A DNA stretch of 64,000 nt from CAZCAC01 sp964496575 (lineage in GTDB: Bacteria; Planctomycetota; UBA1135; GCA-002686595). Where the stretch lies: NCBI GenBank assembly GCA_964496575.1, contig CAZCAC010000001.1, forward strand, positions 62,001 through 126,000. The letters are read 5' to 3'. Both the position numbers and the translations under genes were made by a program. Shown piece after piece: positions 17,953-26,909 of this stretch (positions are counted from its first letter, which is position 1; every line of letters starts with the position of its first letter). The notes beneath the pieces were generated by a model. That model was not told where the DNA came from and did not search any database. It was given only the letters and a program-made list of their open reading frames with translations.

Positions 17953-18975
17953 ATGAGAATCCACAGCGCCCTCCTGCTCGCTGCTGCCCTTAGCCTGACG
18001 ACCGCCATCGGTCCTCCCGGAGAGTCACCCGACGAGTTCATGCCGCAGGAGCCCTCCGACCTGATCGGGGGTGATCTCAGAGCCGTTGCCTACTCGGGTT
18101 TCCGCCACGGACAACACCCCGACCAAGGAGAGGGCGCGGAGATCCCCACGAAGGCCCAGATCCTCGAGGATCTCCGACTCCTCTCGGAGGACGATCGCTT
18201 CACGCTGATACGCCTCTATGACAGCCGGCGGCATTCCCGTGACGTCCTCGAGGTGATCAAGGCGGAGAACCTGCCCCTGAAGGTCATGCTCGGGGCATGG
18301 CTGGACGCCGAGATCAGCAACCACCAGGGGTGCGCCTGGCTGACCGAGCCGATTCCGGAGGAAGAGCTGGCCGCCAACCGCCTGGCCAATGAGGAGCAGG
18401 TGAAGCAGGCCATCGAGTTGGCGCGGCTCTACCCCGATGTCGTCGTGGCGGTGAATGTCGGCAACGAGGCCCTGGTCGACTGGAACGACCACCTCGTCCC
18501 CCTCGAGAGCATGCTGCGCTACCTGGAGCAGGCGCGGGAGGCCATCGATCAACCGGTCACCACGGCCGACAACTACGCCGCCTGGGTGCGCCATGGGAAG
18601 CTCCTCGCCGAGGCGGTGGACTTTGCCGGCGTCCACACCTACCCGATCTGGGAGAACAAGACGATCGACGAGGCGCTCGCCTACACGGAGGAGAACCTGG
18701 CAGCGGTGCAGCGGGCGGTGCCCGGCTTGCCCCTGGCCATTGCGGAGGCCGGTTGGCCCAGCACCGCCTCGGAGTTCCCCACCCAGGCCAGCGAGGAGAA
18801 CCAGGAGAGGTACTTCCGCGAGCTGATGGACTGGTCGGCCCGCCACCAGGTCACGACCTTCTGGTTCGAGGCCTTCGACGAGGACTGGAAGGGCGACCCG
18901 GGCAATCCGCAGGGTGCGGAGAAGCACTGGGGACTCTACGACCTGGACCGTCAGCCAAAGAGGGTGGCCCGCTGA
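17953..18975 (+). CDS. Secreted GH17 beta-1,3-glucanase-like enzyme
   Basis: The product has 340 residues from the ATG at 17953, with GAAGGA ten bases upstream; a GTG at 17935 is possible but would spoil the signal peptide MRIHSALLLAAALSLTTAIG. The TIM-barrel has GH17 landmarks: VNVGNEAL with E172 as acid/base, AEAGWPS with E265 as nucleophile, and FTLIRLYDS in strand 2. FWFEAFDEDWK near the end contributes the aromatic cleft wall. Family members hydrolyse or transglycosylate beta-1,3-glucans. Pairing with GH16 suggests it trims the oligosaccharides GH16 releases. Unlike GH16, it lacks the CFGDPG-type C-terminal module, so it may be periplasmic rather than extracellular. Confidence 0.88.
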   Translation: MRIHSALLLAAALSLTTAIGPPGESPDEFMPQEPSDLIGGDLRAVAYSGFRHGQHPDQGEGAEIPTKAQILEDLRLLSEDDRFTLIRLYDSRRHSRDVLEVIKAENLPLKVMLGAWLDAEISNHQGCAWLTEPIPEEELAANRLANEEQVKQAIELARLYPDVVVAVNVGNEALVDWNDHLVPLESMLRYLEQAREAIDQPVTTADNYAAWVRHGKLLAEAVDFAGVHTYPIWENKTIDEALAYTEENLAAVQRAVPGLPLAIAEAGWPSTASEFPTQASEENQERYFRELMDWSARHQVTTFWFEAFDEDWKGDPGNPQGAEKHWGLYDLDRQPKRVAR

Positions 18976-19093
18976 GCCGGAGCCGCCGCGGTCTCGATAT
19001 CGATCACCACTGGATGCCCACGCCGGTCGCGTGGACGGCCGTACACGGCTTCACCGGCGCCGCTGCGCGGCAGGGAGCCTGGCGATCGAGAGG

Positions 19094-20122
19094 TCAGCGG
19101 TCGCTCTCGCTCCCCCCATCGCGGTGATCACGCCGGGCGACCGACTCTCTCACCATGAGCTCGGTATCCAGCGGCAGTGCTTCGAAGGGCGTGCCGCCGA
19201 TGAGCGCCAGCAGTGCCTGAGAGGCCTGTGCCCCCATCTCGCGAGCCGGCTGGCGGATCGTGGTCAGCGGTGGGGTCATGAACGCGGCCTCGGCCTGGTC
19301 GTCGAAGCCCACGATCGAGACGTCTTCCGGAACGCGCTTGCCCCTGCGATGCAGGGCGAGCCGAGCGCCGAATGCGGTCATGTCGTTCGCCGCGAACACG
19401 GCCGAGAAACGCCGGTTCGAGGACATCAGCTCCTCGATTCCCCGGACTCCGGATTCGGCGGAGAAGTCGCCGTCCAGGACGAGCTCGGGATCCAGCTCGA
19501 TGCCCGCCTCGCTCAAGGCCTTCTCGTACCCCGCGAAGCGATCGATGGCGTCCTGGTGATGTCCCAGCCCGCGGATGATCGCGATCTCGCGGTGCCCGAA
19601 CTCGATCAGGTGCCTGGTCGCCCGGTAGCCGCCGTCGACGTTGTCGATGAAGAGACAGTGATGCTCCTCGGCCGGGAGCTCGCGCCCGACGACGACCGTC
19701 GGGAGCTTGCCGCAGATCCCCCGGAGCTCATCACCCGGGACGTCTCCGCCGACCAGGAGGAGGCCGTCGACCCGGCGCCCGAGCAGCGCCCGGATGGCGG
19801 TGACCTCGGCACGTCGTTCCCACTGCCCGTCGACGAAGATCGGTGAGTAGCCGGTTCCGCCGAGCCCGGCGATCACCCCCTGGGAAATCGCATCGTAGAA
19901 CGGGCTGCCGATGAGCTGGGTCAGCACCCCGATCGTCATCGAGCGGCCCCTGGCGAGGCTGCGCGCGAGGGCGTTGGGCTCGAAACCGACCCGGGCGGCG
20001 GCCTCGAGCACGGCTCGGCGCTTGTCCGGGTGGACGGTTGCCGTGCCGTTGAGGACCCGCGAAACGGTGGCCTTGGACACCTTCGCCTGGTTCGCGACGT
20101 CTTGGATGGTGGCTTCTTTCAA
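19094..20122 (-). CDS. LacI-family transcriptional regulator of the glucan locus
   Basis: The product has 342 residues from a TTG start at 20122. The LacI helix-turn-helix follows immediately (ATIQDVANQAKVSKATVSRV LNG), with the hinge helix FEPNALARSLARGRS. The periplasmic-binding-like effector domain then runs from SMTIGVLTQLIGSPFYDAIS to the end, including ELRGICGKLPTVVVGRE and VPEDVSIVGFDDQAEAAFMTPPLTTIRQP. It is divergent from the MFS carrier across 251 bases holding a pair of palindromic operators. The ligand is probably a beta-1,3-glucooligosaccharide or a breakdown product; this is inferred from the neighbours only. The rare start codon would keep repressor levels low. Confidence 0.92.
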   Translation of the reverse strand: MKEATIQDVANQAKVSKATVSRVLNGTATVHPDKRRAVLEAAARVGFEPNALARSLARGRSMTIGVLTQLIGSPFYDAISQGVIAGLGGTGYSPIFVDGQWERRAEVTAIRALLGRRVDGLLLVGGDVPGDELRGICGKLPTVVVGRELPAEEHHCLFIDNVDGGYRATRHLIEFGHREIAIIRGLGHHQDAIDRFAGYEKALSEAGIELDPELVLDGDFSAESGVRGIEELMSSNRRFSAVFAANDMTAFGARLALHRRGKRVPEDVSIVGFDDQAEAAFMTPPLTTIRQPAREMGAQASQALLALIGGTPFEALPLDTELMVRESVARRDHRDGGSESDR

Positions 20123-20226
20123 GGGGCGGCTACAGCGGTACGGGAGGGAGGGTCCGGGTCCACGCGACCGGCGTCCGGCGCGCGGTCCGAGGGGGTTATC
20201 GGACTACAAGTTTGGATTTCAGCGTA

Positions 20227-20266
20227 TTGAACCGGTTTCACGTATGCTACCCTGAAACCGGTTTCA
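20227..20266. promoter_or_regulatory. Tandem LacI operator pair between regulator and MFS carrier
   Basis: The distal site TTGAACCGGTTTCA (20227-20240) has a degenerate left half. The proximal site TGAAACCGGTTTCA (20253-20266) is a perfect 14-bp palindrome. Centres are 26 bp apart. A TATGCT between them (20243-20248) could be the -10 of the carrier promoter, though no good -35 is placed for it. The CG-centred palindrome is typical of LacI/CcpA-family operators. Confidence 0.8.
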
Positions 20267-20373
20267 CAGCAACCCGGTCCCCGTTCGGCCCGGCCCCTTC
20301 TCGACGCGCAATCGCGAGCCGGGGCCCCGAGAGCTCGCCCTCGATCCGGTCCACCCCCCGAAAAAAACCCCAG

Positions 20374-21816
20374 ATGAGCACCTCCACATCGCATCGAACG
20401 GCTCCCGGGGACCGGATCGCGCTCGGGCAGAAGCTCGCCTACGCGGTCGGCATGCTGGTGAACAACCTGCAGGCCGCCGCGCTCCCGGCGATGATGGTGA
20501 TCCTGAATCTCGGCCTGGGGATGGACCCGGCGCTGGTCGGGGTCATCGGCTTCGTGCCCCGGATCTTCGACGCCGTCTCCGATCCGATGATGGGGTTCAT
20601 CTCGGACAACACCCGCTCGAGGTGGGGGCGGCGCCGGCCCTACATCTTCGTCGGCGCCCTCGTGGCGGGGCTCGTCTTCGCGGCGATGTGGCAGCTGCCC
20701 GAGGGCTACTCACAGTCCTTCTACTTCTGGGTCTTCCTCGGCGCCTCGATCCTCTACTTCCTGACCTACACCGCCTACGCGACTCCGTTCGTGGCCTTTG
20801 GCTACGAGATGACGCCCGACTACCACGAGCGGACCCGGCTGCACGCCTTCGCCAACACCGCGGGACAGCTGGCGTGGCTGGCGGCGCCGTGGATCTGGGC
20901 GATCATCGCCAGCGACCACTTCGAGAGCACGCCGCACGGAGCCCGCGTCCTGGCGCTCTGGGTCGGTGGTGCCATCATGCTGCTGGGAGTCGTCCCCGCC
21001 ATCTTCTGTCGCGAGAGGATGGCGGGCCTGAAGGCACTCGAGGCTTCCCCCGCGGTCGCGGGGTTCGGTCGCAAGACCGTCGAGTTCTTCGATGGGATCA
21101 AGACCACGTTCAAGTGTCGGCCTTTCGTCAAGCTCTGCGCCGCGACATTCCTGGTCTTCAACGGCTTCCAGCTGGGGATGGCGTTCACCCTGTACGTGAT
21201 CATCTACTACCTGTTCGGTGGCGACGAGCAGGTGGCAGGGGAGCTGAACGGCTGGTTCGGGACGCTGACCGCGCTGTGCACGGTCGGCGTGATCCCGCTG
21301 ACGGCCTGGATTTCGGGGCGACTCGGCAAGAGGAAGACCTTCCTGCTGACGATCTCCCTGTCGATCGTGGGCTACGCGATGAAGTGGGTCGGCTACACCC
21401 CCGATCACCCCTACTGGCTGCTGGTTGCCTGCCCCTTCATCGCGTTCGGCACCGGATCGCTCTTCACCCTGATGGGCTCGATGATCTCGGACGTGTGCGA
21501 CTACGACGAGCTCGAGTCGAAGCAGCGCCGTGAAGGGGTGTTCGGCGCCATCTTCTGGTGGATGGTGAAGGTCGGCATGGCCCTGGCGATGTTGATCGCC
21601 GGCCTGCTGCTGAAGGCGTCGGGATTCGACGTCGAGCTGGGGAGCGGGCAATCGGAGCAGACCCTGCTCCTCCTGCGCGTCTTCGACGTCGCGATCCCGA
21701 TCATCAGCTCACTGATCGCGATCGCGATCATCTACACCTATGAGATCTCCGAGACGCGTGCGCGGGAGATCCGAGCTCAGTTGGAACAGAGAAGAGGGAG
21801 AGTGGAGGCACTGTGA
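20374..21816 (+). CDS. MFS sugar transporter of the GPH (MelB-like) type
   Basis: The product has 480 residues from the ATG at 20374. Twelve hydrophobic helices can be placed. The first reads LAYAVGMLVNNLQAAALPAM, and the cytoplasmic loop 2-3 motif FDAVSDPMMGFISDNTRSRW GRRRPYI is the hallmark of the glycoside-pentoside-hexuronide cation symporters. In GPH members the Asp residues of helices 2 and 4 bind the coupling cation; D here in FDAVSDP is in the right place. It would bring beta-glucan oligosaccharides or disaccharides into the cytoplasm, where the next gene acts. The TGA overlaps the GTG start of the phosphorylase by four bases (GTGA), so the two are translationally coupled. No ribosome site is evident before the ATG. 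Confidence 0.9.
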   Translation: MSTSTSHRTAPGDRIALGQKLAYAVGMLVNNLQAAALPAMMVILNLGLGMDPALVGVIGFVPRIFDAVSDPMMGFISDNTRSRWGRRRPYIFVGALVAGLVFAAMWQLPEGYSQSFYFWVFLGASILYFLTYTAYATPFVAFGYEMTPDYHERTRLHAFANTAGQLAWLAAPWIWAIIASDHFESTPHGARVLALWVGGAIMLLGVVPAIFCRERMAGLKALEASPAVAGFGRKTVEFFDGIKTTFKCRPFVKLCAATFLVFNGFQLGMAFTLYVIIYYLFGGDEQVAGELNGWFGTLTALCTVGVIPLTAWISGRLGKRKTFLLTISLSIVGYAMKWVGYTPDHPYWLLVACPFIAFGTGSLFTLMGSMISDVCDYDELESKQRREGVFGAIFWWMVKVGMALAMLIAGLLLKASGFDVELGSGQSEQTLLLLRVFDVAIPIISSLIAIAIIYTYEISETRAREIRAQLEQRRGRVEAL

Positions 21817-24800
21817 CGGCAGGTGAGAACACAATCGTGACGGCAGGCGAGAAGACCCAGGTGAAGGGGGAGTACGTCTCGCTCGATGGCGAGCAGTACT
21901 TCCGCATCGAGGGCAGCCACCTGATGGCCGACTTCTTCATGTCGGTGGTGGGGGCGAGCGACCACTGGATGTTCATCTCCAGCCACGGGGCCCTGACCGC
22001 GGGCCGCCGCAACCCCGACCTGGCGCTGTTTCCCTACGCGCCCGACGATCAGATATCGGCCTCTCGCGCGGGGACCGGGCCGACCACGCTCGTCCGCCTG
22101 GAACACAACGGGTGGTCGGAGCACGACGACTCCCCGCGGGTCTGGGCACCCTTCGTGTCGCAGACCGGAGGGCCGGAGGTCATCCGGCGCAACCTGTACA
22201 AGACCCCCCTCGGCAACAAGCTCGTCTTCGAGGAGGTCAACGAGTCGCTGCAGCTGGCCTTCCGCTACCGCTGGACGTTCAGCCGGCGCTTCGGGTTCGT
22301 GCGGAGCTGCCGGCTGGAGAACACCGGCCGGAAGACCCGGTCGCTGGCGCTGCTCGACGGGCTGCGGAACGTCCAGCCCTACGGTGTCGGCAGCGACTTC
22401 CAGATGCGCTTCAGCAACCTGGCCAACGCCTACAAGAAGAGCGAGCTCGTGGAGGGCTCGAACCTGGGGCTGTTCTACCTGAGCTCCATCCCGACCGATC
22501 GCTCCGAGCCCAGCGAGGGGCTCAAGTCGACGATTGTCTGGCAGACGGGTCTCGAACCGGAGGCGACCCTGCTCTCCGCCGACCAGCTCGAGACGTTCCG
22601 ACAGGGCGAGGCGCTGCACCCGGAGACGGACGTGCGCGGCAAGCCTGGCGCCTACCTCGTCAGCCACTCGACGAGCCTGGCGCCGGGGGAGGCGATCGAG
22701 TGGCACATCGTGGCCGAGCTGGCGCAGGATCACGCGGCGATCATCGGCCTCGACGACTGGCTGCAGCGGACGCCCGAGCCGGCGACCGGAGTCGCGGAGG
22801 ACATCCTCGCGGGAGAGCAGGAGCTCCTGCGCATCGCCTCGTCGTCGGATGGAATCCAGTACGGAGCGAATCGGCGTCGAGCGAATCGGCACCTGTCCAA
22901 CACGATCTTCAACGTGATGCGTGGCGGGGTCCCGCTCGAGAGCTACCGGGTCCACTCCGACGACTTCGCGGGCCACGTCGCCACCTTCAACCGCGAAGCC
23001 CATCGCCGGCACCAGCCGTTCCTCGACGGGCTGCCCGGCGTCGTCGGTCTCTCGGAGCTGCGCGGGAAGATCGCGACGACCGGCGACCCCGACCTGACGC
23101 GGCTGGGGCTGGAGTACCTGCCGCTCGCGTTCAGCCGCCGGCACGGCGATCCGACCCGCCCGTGGAACCGCTTCTCGATCGATCTGCAGCGTGAGGACGG
23201 CCGCACGAAGCTGGGCTACGAGGGCAACTGGCGGGATATCTTCCAGAACTGGGAGGCACTGCTGGTGTCCTTCCCGGAGCTCTCGAGGGCGATGATCGCC
23301 CGCTTCGTCAACGCGACCACCGCGGACGGCTACAATCCCTACCGCTTGACGAGTGACGGCTTCGAGTGGGAGGAACCCGCTCCGCAGGACCCGTGGGCGA
23401 ACATCGGTTACTGGGGCGATCACCAGATCATCTACCTGCTCAAGCTGCTCGAGTGGGCCCACCGCTTCCACCCGCGGGGCCTCGATGCGCTGCTCTGCTC
23501 GTCGGCCTTCGTCCACGCCGAGATCCCGTACCGGATCAAGGACCACGACGAGATCAAGAGGGACCCGCGCTGCACCATCGAGTTCGACTCGGAATCGGCC
23601 GCTGAGATCCGGCGTCGCGTCGCAAGCCTGGGTTCCGACGGCCGGCTGTTGCGCAACCGGAAGGACGAGATCCACCACGTCACGCTGGTCGAGAAGCTCC
23701 TGACCCTGTCGCTGGCGAAGGTGGCCAACTTCGTCCCCGACGGCGGCATCTGGCTGAACACGCAGCGGCCGGAGTGGAACGACGCCAACAACGCGCTCGT
23801 CGGCAACGGGTTGTCGATGGTCACGGCGTGCTACCTGTATCGCTGGTTCGAGTTCCTGCACGGCTGGGTCTCCCAGGACCACTCCGAGTCCTATCCGGTC
23901 TCGCGAGAGGTGGTCGGGCTCTTCGAGCGAATGGCCGCGACCCTCCGGGCGCACCACGGCTCCCTCTCGGCCGGTTTCACCACCTCGTCGCGGCGCCGGC
24001 TCGTGGACGAGCTTTCCGCCGCCGGAGCCGAGTATCGCAGCAACCTGTATGCGAACCGCCTCGACGGACGGCGCGCCGACCTGCCCCGTCAGGCGTGCCT
24101 GGACTTCTTCGAGGCCGTGAACACCTACCTCGAGTCCACCATCCGGAACAGCCGGCGGGGTGACGGGCTGTACCACTCCTACAACCTGCTGGACTGGACG
24201 GAGGACGGACTCGAGGTCGAGCACCTCTACCCGATGCTGGAGGGGCAGGTCGCGGTGCTCAGCGCTGGGCTCCTGAGCGCCTCCGAGGCCGTGCAGCTGC
24301 TCGACGCGCTGCACGAGAGCACGCTCTACCGCGATGATCAGGAGAGCTACCTGCTCTATCCGGACCGACGGCTGCCGAGGTTCCTCGACAAGAACCTGCT
24401 CGACCATGAATCGACCGAAGCAAACGCTCTGGTGCGCGAGCTCCTGGCCGACGGCGACGAACGAATCGTGATCCGGGACGTTCGCGGCGGAGTCCACTTC
24501 AACGGCGAGCTCAGGAACTCCTCGGAGCTGGCGTCGGCTCTCGATCGCCTCGGGCCGGAGTACGAGCCCTTGGTGCGAAGCGACGGCCCCCGACTCGTCC
24601 AGCTGTTCGACGAGGTCTTCGAACACCGGCAATTCACCGGCCGCTCGGGGACCTTCTTCGCCTACGAAGGGCTCGGCTCCATCTACTGGCACATGGTCTC
24701 GAAGCTCCACCTGGCCGTCCTGGAGAACTACTTCTGGGCGATCGAGGCGGGAGCGCCCCGGGGTCTGGTCGACTCGCTGGGCCTGCACCTGGAGTCGATT

Positions 24801-25283
24801 CGATACGGCATTGGAGCGGAGAAGGCGCCTGCGGAGTACGGCGCCTTCCCTTCCGATCCCTACTCTCATTCGCCCGAGAACTCCGGGGTGAAGCAGCCGG
24901 GCATGACTGGCCAGGTGAAGGAGGACATCCTGGCCCGGTTTCTGGAGATCGGTGTGCACGTCGAAGACGGCTGCTTGTGCTTCCGGCTGGACCTCTTCGA
25001 TCGCGGCGAGCTCGCGACCGAGGCCGGCGAGCTCACCTTCTTCGATCTCGCCGGCGAGCTTCGCCGGATCCGCATTCCCGAGGGGGGGGTCGGCTTCACC
25101 CTGTTCCAGGTTCCGATCATCTATCGGGCCGGGGATCAGGACGGCATCCGGGTGCGATACGCGTCCGGCGAGGAATCGACGGCGGAGGGCGTGCGACTGG
25201 ATCGGGCGACCAGTCGTGAGCTCTTCTCGCGATCAGGTAGGATCGACCGAATCGAGTGCCGGTTCGAGGCGCTTCGCCGATGA
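21813..25283 (+). CDS. Clan GH-Q glycoside phosphorylase, GH149/GH161-like (beta-1,3-oligoglucan phosphorylase)
   Basis: The product has 1156 residues from a GTG overlapping the carrier's stop, with TGGAGG upstream. No signal peptide, so cytosolic. Three regions can be seen: an N-terminal beta-sandwich (FRIEGSHLMADFFMSVVGAS DHWMFISS), a linker, and an (alpha/alpha)6 barrel from about residue 450 (GYEGNWRDIFQNWEALLVSF). The motif PEWNDANNALVGNG matches the WND of GH94 enzymes, making D657 the likely general acid. GH94 enzymes are usually about 800 residues. The greater length fits GH149 and GH161, whose characterised members phosphorolyse beta-1,3-glucooligosaccharides to glucose-1-phosphate. 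Which of the two families it joins cannot be decided by eye. A GTGACGGCAGG stretch is duplicated in the first 30 bases. Confidence 0.85.
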   Translation: MTAGENTIVTAGEKTQVKGEYVSLDGEQYFRIEGSHLMADFFMSVVGASDHWMFISSHGALTAGRRNPDLALFPYAPDDQISASRAGTGPTTLVRLEHNGWSEHDDSPRVWAPFVSQTGGPEVIRRNLYKTPLGNKLVFEEVNESLQLAFRYRWTFSRRFGFVRSCRLENTGRKTRSLALLDGLRNVQPYGVGSDFQMRFSNLANAYKKSELVEGSNLGLFYLSSIPTDRSEPSEGLKSTIVWQTGLEPEATLLSADQLETFRQGEALHPETDVRGKPGAYLVSHSTSLAPGEAIEWHIVAELAQDHAAIIGLDDWLQRTPEPATGVAEDILAGEQELLRIASSSDGIQYGANRRRANRHLSNTIFNVMRGGVPLESYRVHSDDFAGHVATFNREAHRRHQPFLDGLPGVVGLSELRGKIATTGDPDLTRLGLEYLPLAFSRRHGDPTRPWNRFSIDLQREDGRTKLGYEGNWRDIFQNWEALLVSFPELSRAMIARFVNATTADGYNPYRLTSDGFEWEEPAPQDPWANIGYWGDHQIIYLLKLLEWAHRFHPRGLDALLCSSAFVHAEIPYRIKDHDEIKRDPRCTIEFDSESAAEIRRRVASLGSDGRLLRNRKDEIHHVTLVEKLLTLSLAKVANFVPDGGIWLNTQRPEWNDANNALVGNGLSMVTACYLYRWFEFLHGWVSQDHSESYPVSREVVGLFERMAATLRAHHGSLSAGFTTSSRRRLVDELSAAGAEYRSNLYANRLDGRRADLPRQACLDFFEAVNTYLESTIRNSRRGDGLYHSYNLLDWTEDGLEVEHLYPMLEGQVAVLSAGLLSASEAVQLLDALHESTLYRDDQESYLLYPDRRLPRFLDKNLLDHESTEANALVRELLADGDERIVIRDVRGGVHFNGELRNSSELASALDRLGPEYEPLVRSDGPRLVQLFDEVFEHRQFTGRSGTFFAYEGLGSIYWHMVSKLHLAVLENYFWAIEAGAPRGLVDSLGLHLESIRYGIGAEKAPAEYGAFPSDPYSHSPENSGVKQPGMTGQVKEDILARFLEIGVHVEDGCLCFRLDLFDRGELATEAGELTFFDLAGELRRIRIPEGGVGFTLFQVPIIYRAGDQDGIRVRYASGEESTAEGVRLDRATSRELFSRSGRIDRIECRFEALRR

Positions 25284-26560
25284 ATGGATTCTCCCACTGG
25301 ATGGCCGCCGTCCTGCTCGGCAGCGTCACCACCGCAGCCCTCTGGAGCTGCGCGAGTGTGGAGGCCCGCGAACCGGTTGCGGTGAAGGTCGCCAGGACGG
25401 CCGACGGCTGGTCGCTCTATCGCGCGGGTGAGCCCTACTACATCGATGGCGCCGCCGGGCCCGGTTCGATCGAGGCGCTCGCGAACGCCGGCGGAAACTC
25501 CCTGCGAGTCTGGGGATTCGATCAGCTCGAGGATGGCCGGCTCGACGAGGCGCACCGGCACGGATTGACGGTCGCGGCGGGGATCTGGCTGCGGCACGAT
25601 CTCGACTACGGCGACCCCGAGCAGGTCGCCGAACAGGTGCAGCTGGTCCTCGATGGGGTTCGCGAGTACAAGCACCACCCGGCGGTTCTCCTCTGGGGCG
25701 TCGGCAACGAGATGGAGGGCGTGCTCGGCGACGATCCTGCCGTGTGGAGACACGTCGAGATGCTGGCCGGAATGATCAAGAAGGAGGATCCGCTCCATCC
25801 GACGATGACCGTGCTGGCGGAGCTCGGTGGGGAGAAGGTGAGGAACCTGCACCGGCACTGCCCCAGCATCGATATCGTCGGGATCAACTCCTACGGCGGG
25901 GCCGCATCGGTTCCCAGACGGTATCGGGAGAGCGGTGGAACGAAGCCGTACGTGCTGACGGAGTTCGGGCCGCGTGGTCCCTGGGAGCTTCCCAGGAACG
26001 AGCTGGGAACGGTCGTCGAGGAACTCGGGCACGTCAAGGCGGCGACGTACGAAGAGTCACACCTGGCGATCAAGGCCGATCGGAGTCTGTGCCTGGGATC
26101 CTACGCGTTCATGTGGGGCCACAAGCAGGAGGCCACGCCGACCTGGTTCGGGATGTTCCTCGCGGACGGACGCAAGACCGCTGCGGTCGACGTGATGACG
26201 CGGCACTGGTCGGCCCGGCCACCGAAGAACCTCTGTCCACGCATCGACTCGTTGTCTCTGCCCGGCGGCGGGAGGGTGAAGGTCGGCTCGACGATCGAGG
26301 CGAAGCTGCGGGCGCACGATCCCGAGGGGCAGCCCTTGAACGTGGCCTGGGTCCTCATGGAGGACGCCAAGCGACACCTCACGGCGGGCTACTTCCAGGA
26401 GACGCCTCCGAGCTTCGAGGAGAACCTGCTGGAATCGACGGCCGAAGGAGCGACATTCCGCGCTCCCGCCGTCCCGGGGTTGTACCGGATCTTCGCCTAC
26501 GTGGGAGATGGACAGAGGGCCGCTGACGTCGCGAACGTCGCGCTTCTCGTCGTGGAGTGA
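25280..26560 (+). CDS. Clan GH-A glycoside hydrolase (GH2 TIM-barrel-like) lipoprotein
   Basis: The product has 426 residues; its ATG overlaps the phosphorylase stop (ATGA). The N-terminus MNGFSHWMAAVLLGSVTTAA then LWSCAS reads as a signal peptide with a lipobox-like Cys. The body is a clan GH-A barrel: GNEMEG puts the acid/base at E144, and LTEFGPRG puts the nucleophile at E228; NSLRVWGFDQ and HHPAVLLWGVGNE are GH2-like strand ends. A small beta-domain (VGSTIEAKLRAHDPEGQPLN ... DVANVALLVVE) closes the protein. As third gene of the carrier-phosphorylase operon it likely acts on beta-glucan fragments in the periplasm. Clan GH-A also contains GH5 and GH158 beta-1,3-glucanases, so the family needs a profile search. 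Confidence 0.82.
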   Translation: MNGFSHWMAAVLLGSVTTAALWSCASVEAREPVAVKVARTADGWSLYRAGEPYYIDGAAGPGSIEALANAGGNSLRVWGFDQLEDGRLDEAHRHGLTVAAGIWLRHDLDYGDPEQVAEQVQLVLDGVREYKHHPAVLLWGVGNEMEGVLGDDPAVWRHVEMLAGMIKKEDPLHPTMTVLAELGGEKVRNLHRHCPSIDIVGINSYGGAASVPRRYRESGGTKPYVLTEFGPRGPWELPRNELGTVVEELGHVKAATYEESHLAIKADRSLCLGSYAFMWGHKQEATPTWFGMFLADGRKTAAVDVMTRHWSARPPKNLCPRIDSLSLPGGGRVKVGSTIEAKLRAHDPEGQPLNVAWVLMEDAKRHLTAGYFQETPPSFEENLLESTAEGATFRAPAVPGLYRIFAYVGDGQRAADVANVALLVVE

Positions 26561-26909
26561 GCCGGGGAGGAGGTCCAGCTCGCCGTCCGTCGATCGCGAG
26601 CGGCAGGCGAAAAAGACCTCCGTCGACTCCGGTCCCGCCCCATTCGGGTTCACCCTCCCGCGCCAGGTCGCAGGTGAGGAAGGGCCCCTGAAGCCCCTTT
26701 CCTGGGGCGAAGAGCAAGGAAATCCGTATTGGTGGGCGGTGATGGGGTACGATCAGGTTTGTTTCGGTTGCGTTTTCTTGAAACCGGTTTCAAATCGTTT
26801 TCCCCGAAACCGGTTTCTTCGGGTAGACTCTGCCAGTCCGCTTCTTCGCTTCCGGTCGCTGGTTCGGCCAGCCTCTGATCACCCTCATCTCGAGTTGCCT
26901 GATTCTCCC
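26561..26909. other. Intergenic region (349 bp) with operator pair, promoter and 5' leader
   Basis: No gene is seen. Upstream of 26779 the DNA is unremarkable. From 26779 onward it carries the operator pair and a TAGACT element. The leader between 26829 and the ATG at 26910 resembles the leader of the gene at 28585 (shared phrases CGCTTCT and CCAGCCT), so the whole promoter block appears duplicated. Confidence 0.6.
26779..26829 (+). promoter_or_regulatory. Tandem LacI operator pair and -10-like TAGACT upstream of 26910
   Basis: TGAAACCGGTTTCA (26779-26792) and CGAAACCGGTTTCT (26805-26818) have centres 26 bp apart. GGGTAGACT follows, with TAGACT at 26824-26829. If TAGACT is the -10, the proximal operator covers the spacer and the distal one lies upstream, so repressor binding would block polymerase. 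The same order and spacing recur at 28389-28439. Confidence 0.8.

Noticed and set aside
21777..24959. 1060-residue minus-strand frame inside the phosphorylase gene
   Set aside because: No domain-like pattern; the plus strand holds the WND motif and coupled start and stop codons.
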